A DNA stretch of 41,601 nt from an uncultured bacterium (GTDB lineage Bacteria > Bacillota > Clostridia > Oscillospirales > Oscillospiraceae): contig CAMNQF010000031.1 in assembly GCA_946548895.1 (NCBI GenBank), forward strand, positions 1-41,601, given 5' to 3'. The position numbers were made by a program, and so were the translations under genes. The notes beneath the pieces were generated by a model. That model was not told the origin of the DNA and did no database searches. It saw nothing but the letters and a program-made list of their open reading frames with translations. This document shows, piece by piece, positions 17,883 to 25,041 of the stretch. Numbering within the stretch: the first letter of the stretch is position 1; each line of letters opens with the position of its first letter.

Positions 17883-17908
17883 GTCCGCGCCCCTCCCGGG
17901 GCGTGGAC
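17883..17908 (+). promoter_or_regulatory. Strong hairpin in the tetR leader
   Basis: GTCCGCGCCCC (17883-17893) pairs with GGGGCGTGGAC (17898-17908) over 11 positions (one G-T) around the tetraloop TCCC. It lies between the tetR promoter and start codon. No T run follows, so an mRNA stability element is more likely than an attenuator. Confidence 0.45.
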
Positions 17909-17941
17909 ACAGAATGAATTGCTATTTGCCGGGGGGATTTG

Positions 17942-18559
17942 ATGAAACGGGAAGAGAAAGCGCGGCAGACAAGGCGGCGGATCATGGACCGCGCCCTGGC
18001 GGAGTTTTCCGCCCGGGGCTACCGGGCCGCTTCAATCAATAACGTATTTGATCCCGGGCAGGGCGTTTCAAAGGGGATCATCTACCACTACTTTGCCTCA
18101 AAGGACGAACTGTTTCTGGCCTGCGTGGAGGAGTGCTTTCAATCGCTGAAAGCCTATATACAGGACCATTTTCACCCGGATGGGGACGCGGTGGGCACGG
18201 GAGAATGCCTGACAGAGTATTTCGGGGTGAGGATGCAATTTTTCCGTGAATATCCCCTGTATCAGCGGATCTTTATGGAGTCCGTTTTTATGCCGCCGGA
18301 GCATTTGCAAGCCGGTATTATGGAGCGGCGGCGGCCCATGGAGCAGGTGAACGTGGAGATTTTGGAGGAGCTGTTCTCCCATGTGTCTCTGCGCGGCCAT
18401 TTGAACCGGGAAAACGCGGCCAAACTCCTCATTCAATTTATCAATTTTATCAATTTGCAGGATCACGGGACGGAACTGGATTTAACGGGCATCCAGCAGA
18501 TGGAGGAAAAGAACCGCCAGATTCTGGACATCTTCCTGAACGGTATTTTGGAAAGGTAG
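17942..18559 (+). CDS. TetR/AcrR family transcriptional regulator
   Basis: 205 residues. The N-terminal helix-turn-helix is clear: RQTRRRIMDRALAEFSARGY then SKGIIYHYFASKDELF, the TetR recognition helix; the remaining helical part is the ligand-binding and dimer domain. ATG 17942 follows a GGGGGG stretch and is preferred over the adjoining TTG. The doubled operator at 17810-17855 sits on its own promoter, so it is probably autoregulated and controls the antiporter gene that begins 12 bases after its stop codon. The inducer is unknown; a cation, drug or pH-related signal would fit the neighbour. Confidence 0.9.
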   Translation: MKREEKARQTRRRIMDRALAEFSARGYRAASINNVFDPGQGVSKGIIYHYFASKDELFLACVEECFQSLKAYIQDHFHPDGDAVGTGECLTEYFGVRMQFFREYPLYQRIFMESVFMPPEHLQAGIMERRRPMEQVNVEILEELFSHVSLRGHLNRENAAKLLIQFINFINLQDHGTELDLTGIQQMEEKNRQILDIFLNGILER

Positions 18560-18571
18560 GTCGGATACAGG

Positions 18572-18661
18572 ATGGAACTGATTGTTAGGCTGTTGGCCGT
18601 GATTATTCTGGCGGCGCTGGCGGGGAAGCTGGCGTCCAAGCTGAAAATGCCGGCGGTTTAG
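18572..18661 (+). pseudogene. Detached N-terminus of the cation:proton antiporter
   Basis: ATG 18572 opens a 29-codon frame beginning MELIVRLLAVIILAALAGK and ending KMPAV at a TAG (18659-18661). This is the first transmembrane helix and the KMPAV-LGFLIAGM motif of CPA2-type antiporters, but the continuation LGFLIAG is in another frame. Restoring one T in GGTTTAGG (around 18657) would join the frames. Either a true frameshift, an assembly indel in a T run, or recoding; no classical slippery heptamer is in register. Confidence 0.75.
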
Positions 18662-18666
18662 GATTT

Positions 18667-19815
18667 TTGATTGCGGGCATGGCCTTCGGACCCCACGCGC
18701 TGAATTTTATGACCCAGGAAATTCTGGATCATCCGGCGTACCACACGCTGGTCTCCCTTTTGGAGTGCGGCATGGGACTGATGCTGGGCAGCGAGATGGT
18801 CTGGCGGAAAATCCGCTCCTACGGAAAGCAGATTGTGGTCATTACTCTTGCCCAGTCCCTCATGACCTTCATCGTGGTAAGCGCCGCCTTTTCCGCCATC
18901 TTCTATTGGATGGGCATTCCTGTGTTCCTCGGGCTGGTTTTTGGCGGCATCGCCCTGGCCACGGCCCCCGCCCCCGCGCTGTCCATTGTCACGGAATACA
19001 AGACGGACGGCCCTGTGACCCAAACCCTGATTCCCTTGGCGGTCATTGACGATGTGATCGCCATCTGTGTGTTCCTGTCCGTGCTGGGGGTTGTCCTGCG
19101 GCAAACGGCGGGGGGATCCCTTCCCTGGTACCTGATCCCCCTGGTGGTCCTGTTCCCCGTTTTGATTGGGGCGGTCACAGGCGGCCTCGCCGCCGCCGTG
19201 ATGAAAAAGGTGTCCTCCCCCAAGGGGAACGCCGCCGTGGTGTGGGCCGGGGTGCTCCTCACCGCGGTGCTTACCGCCTTGGCCAACCAATACCTGATGC
19301 CGCTTCCCATTTTGAACTTTATGCTCAGCGGTATGGTGTTCTCAGCGGTCTTTGCCAATATTTTGGACGAGGCGAAGCTGGAGTCTGTGATGAAATGCTA
19401 CACCCCCGCCGTCAACGCCTGCTTCACCCTGATTATCCTGAACCTGGGGGCGCCCCTGGACTACCACCTCATTTTGGGGGCGGGGGCCTTCACCGCCCTT
19501 TACATCATCTCGCGGGCCGCCGGAAAGATGGGCGGGGCCGCGCTGGGCGCCCGGCTCTCCCACGCCGCCCCCACCGTGCAAAAATACCTGGGCATGGTCA
19601 TACTGCCCCATTCCGGCGTGTCCCTGGTGCTGACGGGAATCGCCATCTCCGCCCTGAGCGGCGGCTACAGCCAATACGGGGACATCGTGCGGGGCACCAT
19701 TGCCGCCGCCGCGGTGATCAACGAGATCATCGCCGTGTTTGTGGCCCGCCAGGGCTTCCGGCTGGCCGGCGAGATGGGACAGGGCGGCGTGTCCGCGGCG
19801 GCTCCGGCGGCGTAA
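18667..19815 (+). CDS. Cation:proton antiporter (CPA2/Kef-type), body of frameshifted gene
   Basis: 382 codons from the first TTG after the frameshift. About eleven hydrophobic helices remain. Family marks: LIAGMAFGPHAL at the start, GGIALATAPAPALSIV and the paired aspartates in PLAVIDDVIAICVFL, the ion-binding site of electrogenic sodium/proton exchangers. It exchanges monovalent cations for protons across the membrane. The rest of the gene carries no further damage, so the frameshift after codon 29 of the full gene (ATG 18572) is recent or artefactual. If real, the first helix is lost and activity is doubtful. It is in one operon with tetR. Confidence 0.85.
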   Translation: MIAGMAFGPHALNFMTQEILDHPAYHTLVSLLECGMGLMLGSEMVWRKIRSYGKQIVVITLAQSLMTFIVVSAAFSAIFYWMGIPVFLGLVFGGIALATAPAPALSIVTEYKTDGPVTQTLIPLAVIDDVIAICVFLSVLGVVLRQTAGGSLPWYLIPLVVLFPVLIGAVTGGLAAAVMKKVSSPKGNAAVVWAGVLLTAVLTALANQYLMPLPILNFMLSGMVFSAVFANILDEAKLESVMKCYTPAVNACFTLIILNLGAPLDYHLILGAGAFTALYIISRAAGKMGGAALGARLSHAAPTVQKYLGMVILPHSGVSLVLTGIAISALSGGYSQYGDIVRGTIAAAAVINEIIAVFVARQGFRLAGEMGQGGVSAAAPAA

Positions 19816-19816
19816 G

Positions 19817-19874
19817 CCGGGGGCACGTATCATTCCTGTCCCCGGAGAAAACCTTAAATATCCCGGTTTCCGGG
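19817..19874. terminator. Two hairpins between convergent antiporter and phosphotransferase genes
   Basis: CCGGGG/CCCCGG (19817-19822, 19840-19845) follows the antiporter stop, and CCCGG-TTT-CCGGG (19862-19874) lies just beyond the end of the minus-strand kinase gene, followed on that strand by ATATTT. Neither has a full T tract; they are plausible weak terminators for the two convergent genes. Confidence 0.35.
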
Positions 19875-19897
19875 CCTCCATTGCGGTGGCGGCCGCC

Positions 19898-20668
19898 TTA
19901 GCCAAAGGCTTCAAACGCGGCGATTACGGGAAGCATGGCGGCGTCGAAACGGTCCCTGCCGTACAGGTCCAAAAAGAGGCCCGTATATTGATCCGTTTTC
20001 AAATTATGCCAGAGGGACCAGACGGCCCAATACAGATCAATGTGGCGGTCCCCGGCCCCCGCCATGGCCAGATCAATCAGTGAGCCCGGCTGGCCGCCGT
20101 TCAGGATCACGTTGGGCAGGCAGAAGTCGCCGTGGATCAGTGTGTCGCTTTTGAGGCGGTGTTTGTTGGCCTGCATGACGCCCCAAGCCTCTTCTCTGGA
20201 GCGGACCGTGAACTCCGGCATCAGGACGGACTGGTCCCAGTAACCTCCATCCGGGTCTTCAGCGGAGGCGAGATACCGCTCCAGCCGGGTGGAGCGGGGA
20301 AGTCCGGCGGGGGACAGCGCGTGGAGCTCACGCAGAGTTTGGGCCAGGGCCCGGCACAGCCGCTCCGGGTCGTCCAGCCAGGAACACCCGTCTTGGCCGG
20401 GCAAGCTCCGGGTGAGCAGGTAGTCCCGGCCGCGGGAAATATATTGAACGACTTCCGCGCCAAGCCCCCGGCGGTGGAACCAGGCCGCCATTTGCGCTTC
20501 CCGCTTCAATTCGCCGCGCTCGTCGATTTTCAGATAAAAGTCCGGCGCGATAAAGAGCGTGCGGGCGTTGGAATGGCAACTGCTGTCATAGAGCTCGGCC
20601 TTCGACAAAAGCGGACGCAGTTCTGCCGGAAAATCTTGCGGGGAGAGCTGAATTTTTGCCCGTTTCAT
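19898..20668 (-). CDS. Aminoglycoside 3'-phosphotransferase-like kinase
   Basis: 256 residues of the APH(3') fold. Likely ATP-site lysine K47 in FYLKIDE and E57 in LKREAQM; catalytic loop LIHGDFCLPNVIL with D181 and N186; metal-binding D199 in SLIDLAMAGAGDRHID. The D-N-D spacing (5 and 13 residues) is the same as in APH(3')-IIIa as I remember it, and the end DQYTGLFLDLYGRD resembles that enzyme's C-terminus. It may phosphorylate aminoglycosides or an unknown natural substrate; overall similarity looks distant, and its base composition is that of the chromosome. ATG 20668 has GGGAGG 8 bases upstream, with its own promoter. Confidence 0.82.
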   Translation of the reverse strand: MKRAKIQLSPQDFPAELRPLLSKAELYDSSCHSNARTLFIAPDFYLKIDERGELKREAQMAAWFHRRGLGAEVVQYISRGRDYLLTRSLPGQDGCSWLDDPERLCRALAQTLRELHALSPAGLPRSTRLERYLASAEDPDGGYWDQSVLMPEFTVRSREEAWGVMQANKHRLKSDTLIHGDFCLPNVILNGGQPGSLIDLAMAGAGDRHIDLYWAVWSLWHNLKTDQYTGLFLDLYGRDRFDAAMLPVIAAFEAFG

Positions 20669-20703
20669 CTGAATATCCTCCCGTTTCGATGGATCATGGT
20701 AAT

Positions 20704-20732
20704 ATTATAGCACCGGCGGGCCGCTTTGACAA
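20704..20732 (-). promoter_or_regulatory. sigma-A promoter of the APH-like gene
   Basis: Minus strand: TTGTCA (20732-20727), 17-base spacer, TATAAT (20709-20704). Transcription should begin near 20697, about 30 bases before the ATG. Confidence 0.8.
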
Positions 20733-20783
20733 TGGCGGGCGGAGGCCTGCCGGACGCTTCCAGAGAAAACCAGCGGCTGAAAT

Positions 20784-20813
20784 TGAATACGCTTCCAAAT
20801 CCTGCGGATAATA
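20784..20813 (+). promoter_or_regulatory. Sporulation-type promoter upstream of spoVT
   Basis: TGAATA (20784-20789), a 17-base spacer and GATAATA (20807-20813) resemble the sigma-G/sigma-F form (GAATA, CATAATA), fitting the known sigma-G control of spoVT in Bacillus. The overlapping sigma-A reading TTGAAT-N18-GATAAT is also possible. Confidence 0.5.
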
Positions 20814-20869
20814 CGGATGGAACGATATTAAAAAGCCGCGGGAGCCGCGGCAGACGCAGGAGGAAAACC

Positions 20870-21403
20870 ATGAAAGCGACAGGGATCGTACGCCGCATCG
20901 ACGACCTGGGCCGGGTGGTAATCCCCAAGGAGATCCGGCGCACCATGCGCATCCGGGAGGGCGACCCCTTGGAGATCTACACGGACCGCGAGGGCGGCGT
21001 AATTTTCAAAAAATACTCTCAATTGGGCGATGTGTCCGACTTTGCCGCCCAGCTGTGCGACACCATCAGCCGGGTGGCGGGCCTGCCTGCCGTCATCACC
21101 GACCGGGACAGCGTCATCGCCGCCGGCGGCGTACCCCGCCGGGAGGTGGTGGACAAGCGTGTGTCCTCCCAGGTGGAGCAGGTGATGGAGGAGCGCCGCA
21201 GCGTCCAGACAGACCAGCCCATGCCCCTGTGCGACGGGGGCGAGAAGTACCGGGTGCTCATCGCCGTGCCCATCCTGTCCGAGGGGGACGTGCTGGGCTG
21301 TGTGGCCTTCGTCAGCGACGGCGACGCCCCCGCCCTGGGGGACGTGGAGCTGAAGCTGGCCCAGGCGGTGGCCGGGTTTCTGGGCCGCCATATGGAGAGC
21401 TGA
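20870..21403 (+). CDS. spoVT: Stage V sporulation regulator SpoVT
   Basis: 177 residues. The N-terminal AbrB/MazE-type swapped-hairpin DNA-binding domain is nearly canonical (MKATGIVRRIDDLGRVVIPK, then RTMRIREGDPLEIYTD), followed by a GAF-like domain (about 55-177) ending in a helix. It adjusts forespore gene expression late in sporulation. ATG 20870 is chosen because AGGAGG lies 7 bases upstream; the frame is open to 20726 but that extension is promoter DNA. A strong terminator follows at 21429. Confidence 0.95.
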   Translation: MKATGIVRRIDDLGRVVIPKEIRRTMRIREGDPLEIYTDREGGVIFKKYSQLGDVSDFAAQLCDTISRVAGLPAVITDRDSVIAAGGVPRREVVDKRVSSQVEQVMEERRSVQTDQPMPLCDGGEKYRVLIAVPILSEGDVLGCVAFVSDGDAPALGDVELKLAQAVAGFLGRHMES

Positions 21404-21428
21404 ACTGATTCGGACCTTTTAATGGGAG

Positions 21429-21460
21429 ACTCTCGCGCCGTAGACGGGCGCGGGAGTTTT
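21429..21460 (+). terminator. Rho-independent terminator of spoVT
   Basis: ACTCTCGCGCC pairs with GGCGCGGGAGT (one T-G) around GTAGACG and is followed by TTT and, ten bases on, a long T run. It ends the spoVT transcript. Confidence 0.85.
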
Positions 21461-21463
21461 CTG

Positions 21464-21492
21464 TTGTCTTTTTTTCCGGGAGATGATATGAT
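21464..21492 (+). promoter_or_regulatory. Predicted promoter of the GH2 gene
   Basis: TTGTCT (21464-21469), 17-base spacer, TATGAT (21487-21492), directly behind the spoVT terminator and about 40 bases upstream of the GH2 start codon. Confidence 0.6.
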
Positions 21493-21532
21493 AGAACCGA
21501 TATGACGGAGGCAGGAGAGGAAGGGTTGGACG

Positions 21533-23209
21533 ATGGAACACAGCGGCTGGAACGAGACCTATCCCCGCCCCCAGCTCAGGCGGGACAGTTTTTTCCCATT
21601 GGACCGAAATTGGACCTTGAACGGCCGGCCAATCCGGGCGCCCTGGCCGCCCCAGGCGGCCCTGTCCGGCTACCGCGGGGCGGTGGGGGATGTGCTGCGG
21701 TATGAGACGGCATTCAACCTCCCGGAGGGCTTCCTGCCCCGGGACTGCCGGGCGGTGCTCCACTTCGGGGCGGTGGACCAGGTGGCGGAGGCCGTTGTCA
21801 ACGGCGTGAGCGTGGCCCGCCACGAGGGGGGCTATCTGCCCTTCTCGGCGGACATTACCGATGCCCTAGTCCCCGGGGAAAACCGCCTGGAGGTGAAGGC
21901 GGTGGACGCCCTGTCCCACGACTACCCCTACGGCAAGCAGCACAGGCGCCCCCACGGGATGCGGTATACCCCCGTGTCCGGCATATGGCAGCCGGTGTGG
22001 CTGGAGGCGGTGCCGGACCGGGGGGCGGTGAAGTCTGTGCGCGTCACCCCGGACCTCGCCGGAGTCACCGTGGAGGTGGACGCGGGGGGCGCGGACTACA
22101 ACCTGGCGGTTCCCCTGGGGAACGGGAAGCTGCTCACCGCCGCCGGGAAAAGCGGCCGTCCCCTCCGCCTGGAGGTGCCGGAGCCCCGCCTGTGGGAGCC
22201 GGACGACCCCTATTTGTATACGATGACCATTGCCACCGCCGCCGACCACGTGGAGAGCTATTTCGCCCTGCGCACCGTGGACGCCAGGGAGATCAACGGC
22301 CACACCCGCCTGTGCCTCAACGGGAAGCCCATCTTCCTTCAGGGGGTGCTGGACCAGGGCTATTTCGAGGACGGCCTGTTCCTGCCCCGGAGCCCGGACG
22401 AGTACGGCGCGGATGTGATGCGCATGAAGGAGATGGGCTTCAACACCCTGCGCAAGCACGTGAAGGTGGAGCCGGAGGCGTTTTACTACGCCTGCGACCG
22501 GCTGGGGATGCTGGTGGTCCAGGACATGGTGAACTCGGGGGAGTACCGCTACCTCCGGGACACGGTGATCCCCACGTTTTTGAGCAAAAAGCGGAATGAT
22601 CTGGGCGCGGGGGGCGGCGAGAAGCGCCGGGCTTTCTTTGAGCGGCACTGCCTGGACACCGTGGCCCACCTGAGAAACCACCCCTGCGTTGTGGGCTGGA
22701 CCATTTTCAACGAGGGCTGGGGCCAGTACGACTCCGACCGCATTTACCGCCTGCTGAAGCCCGCCGACCCCACCCGGTTTTTCATGACCACCTCCGGCTG
22801 GTTCGCCCAGCGGGAGAGCGACGTGCAGAGCGAGCACGTCTATTTCAGCAACCGGGTATTGGAGGGAAACCAGCCGGGAAAATTCCTGTTTTTGAGCGAG
22901 TGCGGCGGCTTTTCCCGCCGGATTGAGGGCCATGTCAGCCGGGAGCGGAAGAACTACGGCTACGGGGAGCAGTGCCGGTCTGAGCTGGACCTGGAGGCCC
23001 GCATTTCAAGCCTGCACCGCGATATGGTGATGCCCTCCATCCCCAACGGGCTGTGCGGGTGCATTTACACCCAACTCAGCGACGTGGAGGGGGAGACCAA
23101 CGGCCTGTATACCTACGACCGCCAGGTGCGCAAGATACGCCCGGAATTTATGCGGGATTTGGCGTTCGAGGTCAAACAGGCGTTGGAAAAAGCGGTGGGA
23201 AATGGTTGA
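21533..23209 (+). CDS. Glycoside hydrolase family 2 protein
   Basis: 558 residues with the GH2 order: jelly-roll sugar-binding domain (about 1-160, with HEGGYLPFSADITD and RYTPVSGIWQPVWLE), an immunoglobulin-like domain (about 165-250), and a TIM-barrel catalytic domain. Predicted acid/base E394 in TIFNEGWG and nucleophile E456 in FLSECGGFS. Members include beta-galactosidases, beta-glucuronidases and beta-mannosidases; the substrate cannot be read from sequence. No signal peptide, so it acts on imported oligosaccharides or glycosides. It stands alone, without transporter genes. The ATG has AAGGG about 9 bases upstream. Confidence 0.9.
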   Translation: MEHSGWNETYPRPQLRRDSFFPLDRNWTLNGRPIRAPWPPQAALSGYRGAVGDVLRYETAFNLPEGFLPRDCRAVLHFGAVDQVAEAVVNGVSVARHEGGYLPFSADITDALVPGENRLEVKAVDALSHDYPYGKQHRRPHGMRYTPVSGIWQPVWLEAVPDRGAVKSVRVTPDLAGVTVEVDAGGADYNLAVPLGNGKLLTAAGKSGRPLRLEVPEPRLWEPDDPYLYTMTIATAADHVESYFALRTVDAREINGHTRLCLNGKPIFLQGVLDQGYFEDGLFLPRSPDEYGADVMRMKEMGFNTLRKHVKVEPEAFYYACDRLGMLVVQDMVNSGEYRYLRDTVIPTFLSKKRNDLGAGGGEKRRAFFERHCLDTVAHLRNHPCVVGWTIFNEGWGQYDSDRIYRLLKPADPTRFFMTTSGWFAQRESDVQSEHVYFSNRVLEGNQPGKFLFLSECGGFSRRIEGHVSRERKNYGYGEQCRSELDLEARISSLHRDMVMPSIPNGLCGCIYTQLSDVEGETNGLYTYDRQVRKIRPEFMRDLAFEVKQALEKAVGNG

Positions 23210-23233
23210 CACCGGGAGAAAACGTGATATACT
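23206..23233 (+). promoter_or_regulatory. sigma-A promoter of the ferritin gene
   Basis: TTGACA (23206-23211), 16-base spacer, TATACT (23228-23233). The -35 box overlaps the GH2 stop codon (TGA at 23207-23209). No obvious Fur or PerR box is seen over it. Confidence 0.8.
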
Positions 23234-23286
23234 TTCCAATGAAAGCGCCGCAGGACGCCAACATAGAAATAAGGAGTGTTTCGATC

Positions 23287-23796
23287 ATGGATAAAAAGGT
23301 CGCCGGGCTGTTGAACGACCAGATCAACAAGGAGCTGTATTCCGCCTACTTATACCTGGACATGGCCAATTTTTACAGCGGCAAGGGGTTGGACGGCTTC
23401 GCCAACTGGTATGAGATCCAGGCCAAGGAGGAGCAGGACCACGCCATGCTCATGTACAAGTACCTGCACAACAACGACCAGGACGTGACCCTGGAGGCCA
23501 TCGCCAAGCCGGACAAGGTATATGAGACCCTGATGGACCCCCTGAAGGCCGCCCACGCCCACGAGCAGTACGTTACCGGCCTCATCAACGCCATCTACGA
23601 CGCCGCCCAGGAGGCCAAGGACCACCGCACGGTGCAGTTCCTGGACTGGTTTGTCAAGGAGCAGGGCGAGGAGGAGATGAATTCCGCTGGCATGATTCGC
23701 AAGATGGAGCTGTTCGGCGGTGACGCCAAGGCCCTGTATATGCTCAACAGCGAGCTGGCGGGCCGGACCTATTCCGCCCCCTCCCTGAAGCTGTAA
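23287..23796 (+). CDS. ftnA: Ferritin (non-haem iron storage protein)
   Basis: 169 residues, the normal size of bacterial ferritin H-type subunits. The four-helix bundle carries the ferroxidase ligands: E16 in NKELYSAYLY, E49 and H52 in KEEQDHAMLMYKY, a glutamate in HAHEQYVTGL, and the later WFVKEQGEEE. It stores iron as ferric mineral inside a 24-subunit shell in the cytoplasm. ATG 23287 has AAGGAG about 10 bases upstream; the reading frame continues upstream through the end of the GH2 gene only because that frame lacks stops. Single-gene transcript with its own promoter and terminator. Confidence 0.96.
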   Translation: MDKKVAGLLNDQINKELYSAYLYLDMANFYSGKGLDGFANWYEIQAKEEQDHAMLMYKYLHNNDQDVTLEAIAKPDKVYETLMDPLKAAHAHEQYVTGLINAIYDAAQEAKDHRTVQFLDWFVKEQGEEEMNSAGMIRKMELFGGDAKALYMLNSELAGRTYSAPSLKL

Positions 23797-23810
23797 GGCA
23801 GACGCGAAAC

Positions 23811-23840
23811 AGCCCGGCCCCGCTTGCGCGGGGCCGGGCT
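23811..23840. terminator. Bidirectional terminator between ferritin and the convergent hypothetical gene
   Basis: AGCCCGGCCCCGC (23811-23823) and GCGGGGCCGGGCT (23828-23840) form a perfect 13-bp stem around TTGC, followed by GCTGTTCTATT on the plus strand and by GTTTCG on the minus strand. Confidence 0.85.
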
Positions 23841-23846
23841 GCTGTT

Positions 23847-24377
23847 CTATTCAGACGGCGCGGCATCCGGCCCGCCGCTGCCGCCGGACGCCTCTGGGGC
23901 GGCGGTATCCGGGGCGGCTTCCGATTCCGCCCCGCCGTTTCGGTCCTCCTCGTCCAGTACGCTCTCGCAATCCTCCGGGTCCTTTTTGATCCGGCGCATG
24001 GCCATGGCCAGCTTGTAGCCCTCCGGGTCGTTGTTCATCAGGTATTCCAGGTCCTCCGGGGGTACCCGGTCCCCCCGCATGATCCGGGCTGCGATCTTTT
24101 GGCACTTCTCCTGGGCCTTCAGCTGCTTTTCCATGATGTCCAGCTCACTCTTGGAGCCGCTCCGGGCGCTTTGCCGCTCCATGGCCTCCTGGTTTTGCCG
24201 GTTTTGCCGCTCCAGCCAGTCCAGCGCCTGCCGGGACAGGGCCAGCTTATCGGCGGGGGCTTGCTTTGGGGCCGGGGCCCCGCCGTTGGCGGGGGCGGCG
24301 GGCGCCTCCGATTTCCGGCCTCCGGCCTTCCTCAGCTGTTCGTTCCGGCGCGTCTCCCTCGTGGCGCGCAGTTCCAT
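23847..24377 (-). CDS. Hypothetical protein, alanine-rich with a coiled-coil core
   Basis: 176 residues, not recognised. It starts with a basic segment (MELRATRETRRNEQLRKAGG), continues with a low-complexity alanine/proline stretch (about 25-45), a charged helical core likely to form a coiled coil (RQNQEAMERQSARSG; SELDIMEKQLKAQEKCQKIA), the short ordered-looking motif ARIMRGDRVPPEDLEYLM, and an acidic, glycine/alanine-rich tail. No signal peptide or membrane segment. ATG 24377 is chosen; a GTG two codons earlier is possible. It is convergent with ferritin and divergent from the ECF sigma gene, without an operon partner. Codon use is like its neighbours, so it is probably a true, lineage-restricted gene. 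Confidence 0.7.
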   Translation of the reverse strand: MELRATRETRRNEQLRKAGGRKSEAPAAPANGGAPAPKQAPADKLALSRQALDWLERQNRQNQEAMERQSARSGSKSELDIMEKQLKAQEKCQKIAARIMRGDRVPPEDLEYLMNNDPEGYKLAMAMRRIKKDPEDCESVLDEEDRNGGAESEAAPDTAAPEASGGSGGPDAAPSE

Positions 24378-24465
24378 ATACACCGCCCCTTTCCGCGAAT
24401 TATTCTATGGAATATATCGGCGGATGCTGCGTTTTTGTTAACGGGGCGGGAAAATTTAGCCCCTG

Positions 24466-24494
24466 TGTGACCTGGGGCCGCGGAGATTCGTTAT
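24466..24494 (+). promoter_or_regulatory. Possible autoregulated ECF-type promoter
   Basis: TGTGACC (24466-24472) is followed after 16 bases by CGTTAT (24489-24494), resembling the Firmicute ECF promoter form AAC-N16-CGTC. It would place the start just before the ribosome binding site of the sigma gene. No sigma-A promoter is obvious in this gap. Confidence 0.45.
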
Positions 24495-24516
24495 ATGGGT
24501 GAAAGGAGCTGATGAC

Positions 24517-25041
24517 ATGACGGAACTGGCGCTGGCGGCCGCCCCGGCGGAGGAGGGGCGGCCTGTGGACGGGCCCAGGGCGGCGCTGGGGTTCGAGGCG
24601 GCTTATGACGCCTACGGCCTCATGGTATACCGGCTGGCCATGGTGTACCTGGGCAACGGGGCGGATGCGGAGGACGTGGTTCAGGAGGCCTTTGTCCGCC
24701 TGCTGTACCGGGCCCCGGCTTTTGCCGACGGTGAGCACGAGAAGCGGTGGCTGCTGCGGGTGGCGGTGAATTTATGCCGGGACCAGTTGAAGGGGTTCTG
24801 GCGGAAGCGGGCGGTGGCGCTGGACCCCGGCCTGCCCGTCCGGGACCCGGAGGGGCTGGGGCTGGCGGAGGCCATCGTGGCCCTGCCGGAGCGGTACAAG
24901 GGGCCCATCCACTTGCACTACTGCGAGGGCTATTCGGTGGCGGAGATCAGCGGGATTTTGAAGCTGGGGCAGTCGGCGGTGAAGATGCGGCTCAAGCGGG
25001 GCCGGGAGCTTCTCCGCCAGGAAATGGAGGGCCGGCGATGA
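24517..25041 (+). CDS. ECF-type RNA polymerase sigma factor
   Basis: 174 residues with sigma-70 region 2 (YDAYGLMVYRLAMVYLGNGADAEDVVQEAFVRL, the core-binding and -10 recognising helix) and region 4 (AIVALPERYKGPIHLHYCEGYSVAEISGIL followed by the helix-turn-helix AVKMRLKRGREL). Region 3 is missing, as in group IV sigma factors. ATG 24517 has GGAG 9 bases upstream; a GTG at 24499 lies before the binding site. Its last codons overlap the start of the membrane-anchored partner gene (ATGA), the usual sigma/anti-sigma arrangement. Confidence 0.92.
   Translation: MTELALAAAPAEEGRPVDGPRAALGFEAAYDAYGLMVYRLAMVYLGNGADAEDVVQEAFVRLLYRAPAFADGEHEKRWLLRVAVNLCRDQLKGFWRKRAVALDPGLPVRDPEGLGLAEAIVALPERYKGPIHLHYCEGYSVAEISGILKLGQSAVKMRLKRGRELLRQEMEGRR

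Noticed and set aside
17883-17908. Terminator in the tetR leader
   Set aside because: The stem is strong but no T tract follows and the gene lies directly downstream.
18651-18667. Programmed -1 frameshifting as explanation for the split antiporter
   Set aside because: GCG-GTT-TAG is not a slippery heptamer in the right register; a plain indel is more likely.
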